DNA of 29,245 nt from NCBI GenBank assembly GCA_964586785.1, contig CAZPHS010000023.1, positions 1 to 29,245 of the forward strand, given 5' to 3'. Under the pieces are notes generated by a model. That model did no database searches, was not told the origin of the DNA, and worked only from the letters and a program-made list of their open reading frames with translations. Origin of the DNA: SZUA-584 sp041656035. Lineage in GTDB: Bacteria; Bacillota; Clostridia; Christensenellales; SZUA-584. Made by a program: the position numbers and the translations under genes. Positions 1-9,097 of the stretch are shown here, piece by piece (the stretch's first letter is position 1; each line of letters begins with the position of its first letter).

Positions 1-746
1 AGGAAAAGTTTCATATTCCTTTCAAGCCTATGCCTTGGGAGTTTGATTACGTTACGCCGAACGATATACCCGCGCTTTATACGGCGGTTTGCGAGAGAAC
101 GGCGGCCGTTGTGATAGAGCCTATATTGGGCGAAGGCGGCGTTATAGAAATTACGCCCGAATACTACCGCGCCGTGCGGCGGGTTTGCGACAAAAACGGC
201 GCTCTTATGATAGCCGACGAAATACAGACCGGAATGGGGCGTACCGGAGAGCTTCTCGCCTCCCCCGCTCTGGGCGCGCTGCCGGACGTTGTCGTGCTTG
301 CCAAATCGCTGGGAAGCGGAGTGCCCACAGGCGCGTTTTTGGCGCGCGGCGGGGCCGCCAAAGCCTTTGCGCAGGGAGACCACGGCTCCACATTCGGCGG
401 AAATCACCTAGCTTGCGCGGCGGCGCTTTATGTTACCGACAAGCTTGTAAACACAGATATTTTAGCGCGTGTGAAAGATACGGGAGCGTATTTTAAACAA
501 AAGCTTTGTGATTTAAAGCAAAGCTTTTGCGCAATAGCCGACGTTCGCGGGCGCGGGCTTATGCTGGGAATAGAATTTCATGAAACGGCAGCCGCAAAAG
601 ACATACAGAAAAAACTGCTTTCCGAGGGCTTTGTAACGGCGACGGCGGGCAAAAACACGCTTAGGTTTCTGCCTCCGTATACCATTGAAAAAGCGCACAT
701 AGACGCTCTTGCGGTCACGCTGGAAGCCGTTCTTGGGAGGATATGA
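1..746 (+). CDS. argD: Acetylornithine aminotransferase, C-terminal part (5' end outside window)
   Basis: PLP-dependent class III aminotransferase that converts N-acetylglutamate semialdehyde to N-acetylornithine in cytoplasmic arginine synthesis. The frame is open from base 3, so only roughly the C-terminal 60% is visible. Seen: VVIEPILGEGG, the PLP-ring aspartate region IADEIQTGMGRTG, the Schiff-base lysine in VVLAKSLGSGVPTGA, and STFGGNHLACAAAL, all in family order. The stop TGA overlaps the carB start region, so the two are translationally coupled. Other class III aminotransferases share these motifs. The ArgD call therefore rests on the motifs together with carB and argF directly downstream. 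Confidence 0.93.
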   Translation, partial: EKFHIPFKPMPWEFDYVTPNDIPALYTAVCERTAAVVIEPILGEGGVIEITPEYYRAVRRVCDKNGALMIADEIQTGMGRTGELLASPALGALPDVVVLAKSLGSGVPTGAFLARGGAAKAFAQGDHGSTFGGNHLACAAALYVTDKLVNTDILARVKDTGAYFKQKLCDLKQSFCAIADVRGRGLMLGIEFHETAAAKDIQKKLLSEGFVTATAGKNTLRFLPPYTIEKAHIDALAVTLEAVLGRI

Positions 747-3700
747 TGCCAAGGAGAGACGACATTGAAAAAGTAATGGTTATAGGCTCGGGCCCTATCA
801 TTATAGGTCAGGCGGCGGAGTTTGACTATTCGGGAACCCAGGCGTGCCGCGCTCTTAAGGAAGAGGGATACAAGGTTGTGCTTATAAATTCCAACCCCGC
901 CACCATAATGACGGACGAGAAAATGGCGGACAGGGTTTATATAGAGCCTATCACGCTGCAAACCGTCTCTAAAATACTTCGCGGCGAACGCCCGCAGGGA
1001 ATTATAGCGACGCTTGGCGGCCAGACCGGACTTAACATGGCGGTGGAACTGGCGCAAAGCGGAATACTGAGAGAGCTTGGCATAGAGCTTTTAGGCACGT
1101 CCCTTGAATCCATAAGGCTTGCCGAAGACCGCGAGCTTTTCAAAGAAACCATGGAGAGCATAGGCGAGAAGATAGCGCACAGCGGCACGGCAAACAGCCT
1201 TGCCGAAGCGGAAGCGTTTGCGCGGGAAGCGGGCTACCCTATAATTGTACGTCCGGCTTACACGCTCGGGGGCACGGGCGGCGGAGTCGCGCACAACCTT
1301 GAGGAGCTTAAAAACATAGCCTCTCAGGGATTGTCGTTTTCTATTATAAACCAGGTGCTTTTAGAGCAAAGCGTTGCGGGTTACAAAGAAATAGAATACG
1401 AGGTTGTACGGGACGCGAAAGATAACTGCATTGTCGTATGCAACATGGAAAATTTCGACCCGGTGGGCATACATACGGGCGACAGCATAGTTGTCGCCCC
1501 TTGCCAAACTCTATCCGATAAAGAATGCCGTATGCTGCGCGGAGCTTCGATGCGCATTATACGCGCGCTTAAAATAGAGGGCGGCTGCAACATACAGTTC
1601 GCTCTTAATCCGGATAACTACGACTATGTCGTAATAGAGGTAAACCCGCGCGTAAGCCGCTCTTCGGCATTGGCAAGCAAGGCGACGGGATACCCCATAG
1701 CGCGCACGGCCGCGAAAATAGCGGTGGGATACGGGCTTGACGAGATCAAAAACCCTATAACCGGCGAAACGTACGCCTGCTGCGAGCCGACGCTCGATTA
1801 TGTGGTCACAAAAGTGCCAAGATGGCCTTTCGATAAGTTTGTGACTGCGACGCGCACTTTAGGCACGCAGATGAAGGCTACCGGCGAGGTTATGGCAATA
1901 GGCCGCAATTTTGAGGAATCGCTTTTAAAGGCAATAGACAGCCTTGACGTTAAACTTGACTACCAGCTGGGCATGAAAAGCATAGCCTGCTGGAGCGACG
2001 ACGAAATAGAAAACTCACTCAAAAATCCGGACGACGAGCGCGTATTCGTTATATCCGAAGCGCTTGAGCGCGGCTATACTACGGACACCATATTTGACAT
2101 AACGAATATAGATAAATTTTTTATAAGCAAGCTTAAAAACATAGTGTCGATAGCGGGCGAGCTTAAGCGGCATACAATAGACACGCTTTCCGCGGATATG
2201 CTTAAAAAATGCAAAAAATACGGCTTTGGCGACAGCTACATAGCCAATCTGACGGGCACGCAGGAGGCGGCGGTAAAAGCGCTCCGCTCGGCGCTCGGCA
2301 TACGCCCCACATATAAGATGGTCGATACATGCGCGGGCGAATTTAAGGCCAAAACCCCGTATTATTACTCGTGCTACGACAGCGAGAACGAATCGCAAAG
2401 CAGCGGCAAAAAAAAGGTTGTTGTTTTGGGCTCGGGCCCTATACGCATAGGCCAGGGCATAGAGTTCGATTACTGCTCGGTACATTCATCGCTGGCCTTA
2501 AGGCGGCTCGGGTACGAGTCTATAATAATCAATTCCAATCCCGAAACGGTGTCCACCGACTTTGACACCTCCGATAAGCTGTATTTTGAGCCTTTAACGC
2601 GCGAATGCGTGCTGGATGTTATAGAGAGGGAAAAGCCTTTGGGCGTTATAGTGCAGTTCGGCGGACAGACCGCCATAAATCTTGCCGCGCCTTTGGCCAA
2701 AGTGGGCGTTAACATACTGGGCACGTCGATTGACGGTATAGACCGTGCCGAGAGCCGCGACCGTTTTATGGCCGCCCTTGAAAAGCTCAATATTCCCGTA
2801 CCGTCCGGCGCGACGGCGTTTTCCCAGAAAGACGCGGCGAAAATCGCGCGGCGCATAGGCTTTCCCGTGCTGGTGCGCCCCTCGTATGTGCTTGGTGGCA
2901 GGGCTATGGAAATAGTCTATAACGAGCGGGAACTGACTGAATATATGAGCGCCGCCGTAAAGGTATCGCCGCGGCATCCCGTGCTTATAGACAAATACAT
3001 ATACGGAAAAGAAGTTGAGACGGACGGCTTAAGCGACGGAAAAGATACGCTTATAGTAGGCGTTATGGAGCATATAGAGCGTGCGGGCGTGCATTCCGGA
3101 GACAGCTTCGCGGTATACCCGACGCAGAAACTGTCCGCGAACGCAAAACAGACCGTGGTTAAATACGCCGAACAAATAGGAAAAGAGCTTGGAATAAAGG
3201 GGCTTTACAACATACAGTTTGTGATAGATAAAGAGGACAACGTATACGTTCTTGAGGTAAACCCGCGCGCCAGCCGCACCGTGCCTATACTGTCGAAAGT
3301 GACCGGAGTTCCTATGGTATCCGCGGCGACACGCGTAATGACGGGCGAAACTTTAAAATCGCAGGGCTTTGGCACGGGACTTTATAAAGAAAGCCGGCTT
3401 GTAACCGTAAAAGCGCCAGTGTTCTCTTTCTCTAAGCTGACAACGGTGGATATATTTTTAGGCCCTGAAATGAAATCTACGGGCGAGGTGATGGGCACCG
3501 ATACGACATATGCCGCGGCGCTTAAAAAGGCTTTTGTCGCGTCCGGCGTACACCCGCCCCAAGGTGGGCTGCCTGTTTTATTCTCGGTTACCGACCGCGA
3601 CAAAAATGAGGCGGCGGGGTTTGCGCGCCAAATGACAGATATGGGTTTTTCTATAGCGTGTACCGATAATACTTACGATTATTTTTCGTCCCGCGGTATA

Positions 3701-3958
3701 AAGTGCGGTCTTATAAGCAAAGACGACGTTATAATGGCCGTAAAAAACCGCAAGATTTCCATGGTGATAAACACGCCTACGCGGGGCAAGCAGCGGCAAA
3801 GGCAGGGGTTCATACTGCGCCGCACGGCTATGGAGTTTAATGTGCCTTGTATAACCTCCATGGATACATTGTCCGCCCTGCTTTTTGTAATGAGCGCTCC
3901 GAATATTAACGAGCATCACATACCGTTAAACGAATATTTGAAGGGAGACGTAAAATGA
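746..3958 (+). CDS. carB: Carbamoyl-phosphate synthase large subunit
   Basis: Makes carbamoyl phosphate from bicarbonate, ammonia (delivered from glutamine by CarA) and 2 ATP; the product feeds ArgF and pyrimidine synthesis. About 1,070 aa, the full family length. It has the expected internal duplication: an N-terminal ATP-grasp half beginning VMVIGSGPIIIGQAAEFDYSG and a second half near residue 555 beginning VVVLGSGPIRIGQGIEFDY. The C-terminal regulatory (MGS-like) domain starts near residue 940. An ATG at 743 overlaps the argD stop, but the ATG at 746 gives the family-typical MPRRDDIEK start and better spacing from GGGAGG (735-740). The C-terminus overlaps argF by 4 nt. The glutaminase subunit carA is not adjacent. 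Confidence 0.97.
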   Translation: MPRRDDIEKVMVIGSGPIIIGQAAEFDYSGTQACRALKEEGYKVVLINSNPATIMTDEKMADRVYIEPITLQTVSKILRGERPQGIIATLGGQTGLNMAVELAQSGILRELGIELLGTSLESIRLAEDRELFKETMESIGEKIAHSGTANSLAEAEAFAREAGYPIIVRPAYTLGGTGGGVAHNLEELKNIASQGLSFSIINQVLLEQSVAGYKEIEYEVVRDAKDNCIVVCNMENFDPVGIHTGDSIVVAPCQTLSDKECRMLRGASMRIIRALKIEGGCNIQFALNPDNYDYVVIEVNPRVSRSSALASKATGYPIARTAAKIAVGYGLDEIKNPITGETYACCEPTLDYVVTKVPRWPFDKFVTATRTLGTQMKATGEVMAIGRNFEESLLKAIDSLDVKLDYQLGMKSIACWSDDEIENSLKNPDDERVFVISEALERGYTTDTIFDITNIDKFFISKLKNIVSIAGELKRHTIDTLSADMLKKCKKYGFGDSYIANLTGTQEAAVKALRSALGIRPTYKMVDTCAGEFKAKTPYYYSCYDSENESQSSGKKKVVVLGSGPIRIGQGIEFDYCSVHSSLALRRLGYESIIINSNPETVSTDFDTSDKLYFEPLTRECVLDVIEREKPLGVIVQFGGQTAINLAAPLAKVGVNILGTSIDGIDRAESRDRFMAALEKLNIPVPSGATAFSQKDAAKIARRIGFPVLVRPSYVLGGRAMEIVYNERELTEYMSAAVKVSPRHPVLIDKYIYGKEVETDGLSDGKDTLIVGVMEHIERAGVHSGDSFAVYPTQKLSANAKQTVVKYAEQIGKELGIKGLYNIQFVIDKEDNVYVLEVNPRASRTVPILSKVTGVPMVSAATRVMTGETLKSQGFGTGLYKESRLVTVKAPVFSFSKLTTVDIFLGPEMKSTGEVMGTDTTYAAALKKAFVASGVHPPQGGLPVLFSVTDRDKNEAAGFARQMTDMGFSIACTDNTYDYFSSRGIKCGLISKDDVIMAVKNRKISMVINTPTRGKQRQRQGFILRRTAMEFNVPCITSMDTLSALLFVMSAPNINEHHIPLNEYLKGDVK

Positions 3959-4923
3959 CAGATTTGACTGTATTCAAACCCGCCGCGCGTTTTGGGCAAA
4001 AGCATCTCGTATCGCTTTTCGACTATTCGCAAAATGATATACTTTGTATTTTAAGCCTGGCTTTAAAATTAAAAAAACAGTTTAAGCGAGGTGTCCGCCC
4101 GCCGCTGCTTAAAGGCAAAATACTCGCTATGATATTTGCCAAAAGCTCTACCCGCACCCGCGTTTCGTTTGAGGCGGGCATTTGCCAGCTTGGCGGCGCC
4201 GCGCAGTTTTTAAGCAAAAACGATATACAGCTCGGACGCGGCGAAACCATTTCTGATACCGCAAAGGTTCTCTCCCGCATGGTGGACGGAATAATGATTC
4301 GCACATTCGCGCAAAGCGATGTGGAGCAGCTTGCAAAGCACGGCGCAATACCCGTTATAAACGGACTTACCGATTTGCTGCACCCGTGCCAGGCGCTGGC
4401 CGATTTATTAACGTATTACGAATACAGGCGCGGTTTTTCAGGCAAGCTTGCCTATATTGGCGACGGCAACAATGTGGCGAATTCGCTTCTTGTTATCTGC
4501 GCGAAGCTCGGGCTTGATATAACGGCTGCGTGCCCGAAAGGCTTCGAGCCAAGCGGCGAGGCACTTGAGGGGGCGCGGCAAGCGGCGCGGCAGAGCGGAG
4601 CCCGCGTTGTTGTAACCGCCGACCCTAAAGAGGCCGCCGAAAACGCGGACGCTATATATACCGATGTTTGGGCAAGCATGGGCGAGGAAGACGGCGCCGA
4701 ACAAAAGCGCAAACATTTTAACGGTTATCAAGTAAATAAAAATATAACAAAATACTGCAAAGAAGATTATATTTTTATGCACTGCCTGCCCGCGCACCGC
4801 GGCGAGGAAGTGAGCGCGGAAATAATAGACGGGCGGCACAGCGTTGTTTTTGACGAGGCGGAAAACAGGCTGCACGCGCAAAAAGCCGTTATGGCGCTTC
4901 TTATGGGCGGTAAAAATAAATGA
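3955..4923 (+). CDS. argF: Ornithine carbamoyltransferase
   Basis: Transfers the carbamoyl group to ornithine to give citrulline in the cytoplasm. At 322 aa it is of normal length. Carbamoyl-phosphate-binding STRTR is at residues 65-69, HPCQ at about 143-146, the ornithine-loop SMG in DVWASMGEE, and HCLP at about 276-279, all intact. The start ATG overlaps the carB stop (ATGA) with AGGGAG just upstream, which couples synthesis of carbamoyl phosphate to its use. The HPCQ and HCLP signatures favour ornithine carbamoyltransferase over aspartate or acetylornithine transcarbamoylases. The GNAT gene overlaps its 3' end. Confidence 0.96.
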   Translation: MTDLTVFKPAARFGQKHLVSLFDYSQNDILCILSLALKLKKQFKRGVRPPLLKGKILAMIFAKSSTRTRVSFEAGICQLGGAAQFLSKNDIQLGRGETISDTAKVLSRMVDGIMIRTFAQSDVEQLAKHGAIPVINGLTDLLHPCQALADLLTYYEYRRGFSGKLAYIGDGNNVANSLLVICAKLGLDITAACPKGFEPSGEALEGARQAARQSGARVVVTADPKEAAENADAIYTDVWASMGEEDGAEQKRKHFNGYQVNKNITKYCKEDYIFMHCLPAHRGEEVSAEIIDGRHSVVFDEAENRLHAQKAVMALLMGGKNK

Positions 4924-5441
4924 TGGAAAGTATTGTTTTCAGGAAAGCAAAAAAGGAAGACGCCTCGGCGATTAAAGGTGTAACGCGAAAGGCTTTTTTA
5001 GGCTATGCGCGCGAAATAGGAAGAAAAGACAAAGTCGCGGCGCTGCATGAAACCTGCGCGCATATATTGAGCGATATATCAAAAAAGCACGTATATATAT
5101 GCGAGGTTGACGGAAAAACTGCCGGAGCGGTGCGTTTTGAGGTTCTTGAGCAAAAAATCGCGTATCTTTCGAGGCTTGCCATACATCCCGATTACCAATC
5201 CCTAGGTGTAGGCGGACTGCTTCTTGAGAAGGTAAAGCGCGAATGCGATGCGCTGGGAGTGCGCGCCATAGCGCTTCATACTGCCAGCCGTATGCGCTCC
5301 GCCGTCGCGTTCTATTTAAAAAACGGGTACTACATTCATTCCGTCACGCGGGATAAGCAATACATACGCGCGTTCATGGTAAACGAACTTGAAAAAATGG
5401 ACGAGCTGTTTGATTATGAAACCATAGTCGGGGAGAGATAG
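4920..5441 (+). CDS. GNAT-family N-acetyltransferase, last gene of arg operon
   Basis: Acetyl-CoA-dependent acyltransferase of 173 aa. The acetyl-CoA-binding motif A is clear: LSRLAIHPDYQSLGVGGLLL, with Q-x-x-G-x-G/A as QSLGVG, followed by the usual AVAFYLKNGY near the C-terminus. The start overlaps the argF stop (ATGATG at 4920/4923; either Met possible), so it is in the arginine operon. An attractive but unproven idea is acetylation of an arginine intermediate, for example a short N-acetylglutamate synthase. However, the sequence does not obviously resemble the mycobacterial short ArgA, and GNAT substrates cannot be read from sequence. No clear terminator is visible in 5442-5557 before the convergent MFS gene. 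Confidence 0.85.
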   Translation: MMESIVFRKAKKEDASAIKGVTRKAFLGYAREIGRKDKVAALHETCAHILSDISKKHVYICEVDGKTAGAVRFEVLEQKIAYLSRLAIHPDYQSLGVGGLLLEKVKRECDALGVRAIALHTASRMRSAVAFYLKNGYYIHSVTRDKQYIRAFMVNELEKMDELFDYETIVGER

Positions 5442-5557
5442 CCGCAACGCCGCGTTTACGGAACGCACCGAGAATGTTTTGGCTTGCAACTGCTTTATCA
5501 AAAAAGCGGAAGCTGATAGTTACATCGGTAAACTGCCGCGAGCTGGCGCGGCGCCGT

Positions 5558-6709
5558 TCACGCTTTGTCCGGCCGCGCGTCAAAACAAAAGATTATTATT
5601 ATTGCCAAAAATAAAAACGACGGCGTTATCTGGGATATAAACAATCCGAATTTTTCCGACACAACGCCTAACAGCGCCGGAACCGCGGCCATGCCAAGGC
5701 CGCCGCCGCAAACCAAAAACGCCATAGAAGTGCCCGTATAAGACGCGTGGCGATTAACTGTCTGCCCAACCATAAGCGGCCACTGCGACGAATAGAACAG
5801 CCCCATAAGAACTATCAACGTCCACGCGAAGGCCTCGCTTGAAACAAACGCCGAGCCGAACGTTACCGCGGCAGACGCCCCCGCGATAACGCCTACAAGC
5901 AGGCGGGCGCTTACGCGTCCTAGAAGTTTATACAAAACTACGCGCCCCGCCGTAACGGACAGCCAAAATACGGCCACCGCTGCCGACGATTTGAGCGCCG
6001 AGAAAGCAAGCCCTTTTTCCATGTATTCGCTCATCCAGCCCCATCCGCTGCTTTCGGCGCCGCAGTACAAAAATATGCATACGCAAACAAGCATAAACCG
6101 CTTATCTTTCAGTATTGTTCCCGCGGCCTTTAAGCTGATTGTTTTCGCTTCCGCCGGTTTTGGTATTTTTACCGATAGAAATACCGCGAGCATAATAGCG
6201 CACAAAACGGCAAGCCCCACGTAAACGATTCTCCACGGCACGGAGCTTTGTATGCAAACCGCCGCCGCCACAGGCCCTAAAGCGGCGCCTATTCCGAAAG
6301 GCACAGTGCTTAAATTTATGTATTTCTCGGAATCTTGGGGATTTAAATCAACCAATACGGAAATCGTCAGTGATTCGAGCGGTCCGCAAAGCCCGCCCGC
6401 GAAAAACAAAACGGCCAGCGCGTACCCAAAGCTTTGGGACGCCGAAAAAGCGGCGAGAGATATAACAAGCATTATAAGAACAATTGTAAGCACGGTTTTT
6501 TTGCCAAGCCTGTCCGAAAGAAAGCCGCCTATTATGATAAGCACCGCGTACCCCATAAATTGGGACGTAAATAAAAGTCCGGACTGGGCAATAGTTAAAT
6601 CAAATTCGGCCGCCAATACGGCAATCATGGGCGCTATCACCGTCATTAACAAAGCGGACAAAAATTTTATTATAAAAAGAATGCCGTTTATTGTGCGTTT
6701 TTTATACAC
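5558..6709 (-). CDS. MFS transporter
   Basis: Major facilitator superfamily permease of 383 aa, largely hydrophobic with about 12 predicted membrane segments. The cytoplasmic loop motif A between TM2 and TM3 is present as GGFLSDRLGKK near residues 61-71. The start is GTG, with AAAGGA placed immediately after the stop of the upstream VOC gene (14-nt gap), so the two are co-transcribed. The substrate is unknown. The family covers sugars, organic anions and drugs, and the pairing with a VOC protein hints at uptake or efflux of a small metabolite or antibiotic. Confidence 0.88.
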   Translation of the reverse strand: MYKKRTINGILFIIKFLSALLMTVIAPMIAVLAAEFDLTIAQSGLLFTSQFMGYAVLIIIGGFLSDRLGKKTVLTIVLIMLVISLAAFSASQSFGYALAVLFFAGGLCGPLESLTISVLVDLNPQDSEKYINLSTVPFGIGAALGPVAAAVCIQSSVPWRIVYVGLAVLCAIMLAVFLSVKIPKPAEAKTISLKAAGTILKDKRFMLVCVCIFLYCGAESSGWGWMSEYMEKGLAFSALKSSAAVAVFWLSVTAGRVVLYKLLGRVSARLLVGVIAGASAAVTFGSAFVSSEAFAWTLIVLMGLFYSSQWPLMVGQTVNRHASYTGTSMAFLVCGGGLGMAAVPALLGVVSEKFGLFISQITPSFLFLAIIIIFCFDARPDKA

Positions 6710-6723
6710 GCCGCGTTTTCCTT

Positions 6724-7080
6724 TTACTTTTGCTCAACAAATTGCACCAGAACGCCGTCCGGGTCCTGTACAAAGAAAAAGCGGGTACGCTCGCTCGGGG
6801 CAAAAGGACCGCTGTGTACGGGTATGCCCATATCGCGTACAAAAGCCATCTTCCGCTCAAGGTTTTCCACCTTAAAACCAAGCGATATGCCTCCGCCGGA
6901 ATACGGTTCTCCTTTGCCGACGATAAGCTCAAGCAGCGTCTCCCCGTCTCCGAGGAACGCCAAGTCCGTCCCGGGAATTTCGTTAAACCTTCGCGCTAAA
7001 ACAAGCCCCGCTATATCCTGATAAAACCGGAGCGACTTTTCCATATCGCGCACATGCACGGTGCACCAGCAAAATGACAT
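6724..7080 (-). CDS. VOC/glyoxalase-superfamily protein
   Basis: A single-chain VOC fold protein of 118 aa with the two beta-alpha-beta-beta-beta halves expected of glyoxalase I or bleomycin-resistance-type proteins. Candidate metal ligands are visible as His9 (TVHVRD), a Glu in LLELIV and the C-terminal Glu in VQFVE. The position where glyoxalase I normally has a second histidine reads ISLGF instead, as in many Firmicutes VOC proteins of unknown activity, so a true lactoylglutathione lyase is unlikely. RBS AAAGGAAA lies upstream of the ATG. It forms an operon with the MFS transporter. Confidence 0.82.
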   Translation of the reverse strand: MSFCWCTVHVRDMEKSLRFYQDIAGLVLARRFNEIPGTDLAFLGDGETLLELIVGKGEPYSGGGISLGFKVENLERKMAFVRDMGIPVHSGPFAPSERTRFFFVQDPDGVLVQFVEQK

Positions 7081-7244
7081 TGTTATTTCCTTTCTACTGA
7101 AAAGTTCGTATTTATATTACCACTTGCTTGACCGCCGCGCAATTAAGTATTTGCTTGCCGGTATGGTAAACGATAAAAGTTCCAAAATTAAAAGGCGCGA
7201 ATCATTTTACGTTTCACCGCGCCAAAGCATTATAATACAGCTTT
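7081..7244. other. Intergenic region between VOC gene and oxidoreductase
   Basis: 164 nt. It contains the terminator of the upstream deoR/oxidoreductase operon (7183-7223) and must also contain the promoter of the VOC-MFS operon. No convincing -35/-10 pair for that promoter was identified. Confidence 0.5.
7183..7223 (-). terminator. Rho-independent terminator of the oxidoreductase operon
   Basis: On the - strand, GGCGCG (7218-7223) pairs with CGCGCC (7194-7199) around an 18-nt loop and is followed by a T-rich tract (TTTTAATTTT). It lies about 20 nt past the stop of the oxidoreductase gene. The loop is long, so confidence is moderate. Confidence 0.5.
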
Positions 7245-8225
7245 CTATTTATCCGATTCAAAAACAACGCCCATACGATCGCGTAGCTTATCCATCGTCC
7301 GCGCGAGCGCAATCGATTCGTCAAGCGTCATAAGCGGTGACTGCAGCAGCCCCCTCTCGATACAGCTTTGCGCTTCGGCGGCTTCGAACTGAAAACCGGT
7401 GGAAGCATACGGCTCGTTAAAAACCTCTCCTCCACCGCCATGGACGGTAAGCTCCGCGCGCTGCGGATGCCACCACCGCTTGCCTTCGCCAATTATTATC
7501 TGTCCCTTTTCGCCGCTTATTATCGCGGCGTTCTCCAGCCGCAAATCTATGGCGCTGCTTAAAACGGCTATGCCGCCGTCCTTATATCTTAAAGTAAACG
7601 AGTTATATATGTCTACGCCCCTATCAATCTCCGCCGAGGCGAAAAGCTCGCAAGGCTCTTGCCCCAGCACGGCGAAAGCGAGCGAAAGCGGGTATATTCC
7701 CACATCCATAAGAGCGCCTCCCGCCATATCGCGCGAAAACCGCCATTCGCTTTTGTCTCTGCCGCCGTAGCCGAAAACCGCGTGTACCATCAAAGGTTTG
7801 CCTATGTATCCGTTTTTTATCCAGTAAAGCGCCTTTTTAAACGCCGGAAAAAAACGCGTCCATATGCCTTCCATAAAAAAAAGCTTTTTCTCACGCGCTT
7901 TGTCCGCCATGGCCTGCGCCTCACGCGCGTTGGACGCAAGCGGTTTCTCACACACTACCGCGCATCCGGCTTCTAAAAACATAAGCGCTCCGCCGATGTG
8001 CATACTATTGGGAGTGCCTATGTATACAACGTCAAGTCCGCCGTCGTCCGCCATTTCCTTATAGCTGCCGTAAAACTTTTTCGCGCCGTAACGGTCCGCA
8101 AAGCGCCGAGCCGTGTCAGTATCGCGCGAAGCGACTGCGGCGATTACCGCGCCCTTTGTGTGCAAAAGCCCCTGCGCGAACTGGTGCGATATATTTCCGG
8201 TGCTCACTATGCCCCATCTTGCCAT
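7245..8225 (-). CDS. Gfo/Idh/MocA-family NAD(P)-dependent oxidoreductase
   Basis: 326 aa. It has an N-terminal Rossmann domain, with nucleotide-binding GIVSTGNISHQF at residues 5-16, and the family signature EKPLA at residues 93-97 whose lysine contributes to catalysis. A C-terminal alpha/beta substrate domain follows, containing GGALMDVGIYPL, typical of trans-1,2-dihydrobenzene-1,2-diol / sugar dehydrogenase-like members. A strong RBS (AAGGAGG) sits 8 nt before the ATG. It starts 15 nt after the deoR gene, so it is probably controlled by that regulator and acts on a sugar or polyol. The exact substrate is not deducible. Confidence 0.92.
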   Translation of the reverse strand: MARWGIVSTGNISHQFAQGLLHTKGAVIAAVASRDTDTARRFADRYGAKKFYGSYKEMADDGGLDVVYIGTPNSMHIGGALMFLEAGCAVVCEKPLASNAREAQAMADKAREKKLFFMEGIWTRFFPAFKKALYWIKNGYIGKPLMVHAVFGYGGRDKSEWRFSRDMAGGALMDVGIYPLSLAFAVLGQEPCELFASAEIDRGVDIYNSFTLRYKDGGIAVLSSAIDLRLENAAIISGEKGQIIIGEGKRWWHPQRAELTVHGGGGEVFNEPYASTGFQFEAAEAQSCIERGLLQSPLMTLDESIALARTMDKLRDRMGVVFESDK

Positions 8226-8240
8226 AACAAAACCTCCTTT

Positions 8241-9044
8241 TTACCCTATGAGAGAAGCCCTTGTATTGCCGCCTTTAGCGACCGTTACCTGCGCCCCGCT
8301 CTCGTGCAGCATGGAAAGCTGCGCCGGTTCAATATTATCGTCCGTAATTATAACCGCTATTTGATTGGCGTCCGCGAAACGGCAAAGGCTCTGTTTCCCT
8401 ATCTTGGACGAATCCGCAAGCACCACGCTTTGGTCTGCCGCCGCCAGTATGCTTTTTTTAAACCCCGCCTCCGCGACGCTGCCGGTAAACAATTCGCCTC
8501 CGCCGCCGACCGCGCCAACGCCTACAAAGGCCAAGTCCACGCGGAAACGCTCAAGGGCGTCCTCCGCCGCCGGACCCCTGCACGCCAAAGCGCTTTTCTT
8601 TATCTCGCCGCCTATCATTATAACGGAAACGAACGGCCGCTTAACAAGCTCCATTGCCGTCGGTATGGAATTGGTAAGCGCCGTTATATGATACGAGCCG
8701 GGCAAGCATTGAGCCAGCAAAAATACGGTGTCTCCCGAATCAAAATAAACCGTTATGCCGTCGCATATGAAAGAGAGCGCCTTTCGCGCCACCGCTGTTT
8801 TGCCTTCTTTGTTAGGTATTTTAAACTGCTCTCGCGCCGTTTCCCCGGCGTTTAAAACAGGCTGTTCGTTGGGTACCGCGCCTCCGTGTATGCGCGTTAA
8901 AAGCCCCTGCCGCGCCAGCGCGTCAATATCGCGCCGCACGGTCATCTCCGCAACTCCAAGCCAGCGGCTAAGGCCGCTTATCAAAACCTCGCCGTCTCTG
9001 CGCAGCGTTTCAAGTATCTGCGTCTGACGCTTTTGTTTAAGCAT
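8241..9044 (-). CDS. DeoR-family transcriptional regulator
   Basis: 267 aa. The N-terminal winged helix (about residues 6-57) includes LSRWLGVAEMTVRRDIDAL and the hallmark RIHGGAV. A C-terminal sugar-phosphate-binding DeoRC domain follows, with FDSGDT, LTNSI and VLADSSKIGK. These regulators normally repress sugar-catabolic operons until a phosphorylated sugar binds. It is the first gene of a two-gene operon with the Gfo/Idh/MocA oxidoreductase. A promoter and a direct-repeat candidate operator lie just upstream, which fits autoregulation. Confidence 0.93.
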   Translation of the reverse strand: MLKQKRQTQILETLRRDGEVLISGLSRWLGVAEMTVRRDIDALARQGLLTRIHGGAVPNEQPVLNAGETAREQFKIPNKEGKTAVARKALSFICDGITVYFDSGDTVFLLAQCLPGSYHITALTNSIPTAMELVKRPFVSVIMIGGEIKKSALACRGPAAEDALERFRVDLAFVGVGAVGGGGELFTGSVAEAGFKKSILAAADQSVVLADSSKIGKQSLCRFADANQIAVIITDDNIEPAQLSMLHESGAQVTVAKGGNTRASLIG

Positions 9045-9081
9045 ACGGTTTTCCTTTCCGCGGCGCCGCTATGTGATATTT

Positions 9082-9097
9082 TGTTCTTATATGTTCT
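9082..9097 (-). promoter_or_regulatory. Candidate DeoR operator: two AGAACA direct repeats 10 bp apart
   Basis: AGAACA occurs twice on the - strand (9092-9097 and 9082-9087), exactly one helical turn apart. The pair lies immediately downstream of the -10 box, where a repressor would block initiation. Assignment to this DeoR protein is inference. Confidence 0.35.

Noticed and set aside
5442..5557. Terminator between the converging GNAT and MFS genes
   Set aside because: Several GC-rich inverted stretches exist but none has a clean stem with a T-run on either strand.
7081..7183. Promoter for the VOC-MFS operon
   Set aside because: TATAAA/TATAAT-like strings are present, but none has a -35 at 16-18 nt spacing good enough to report.
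7998..8855. 285-aa open frame on the + strand
   Set aside because: Antisense shadow of the deoR and oxidoreductase genes, which have clear family motifs on the - strand.
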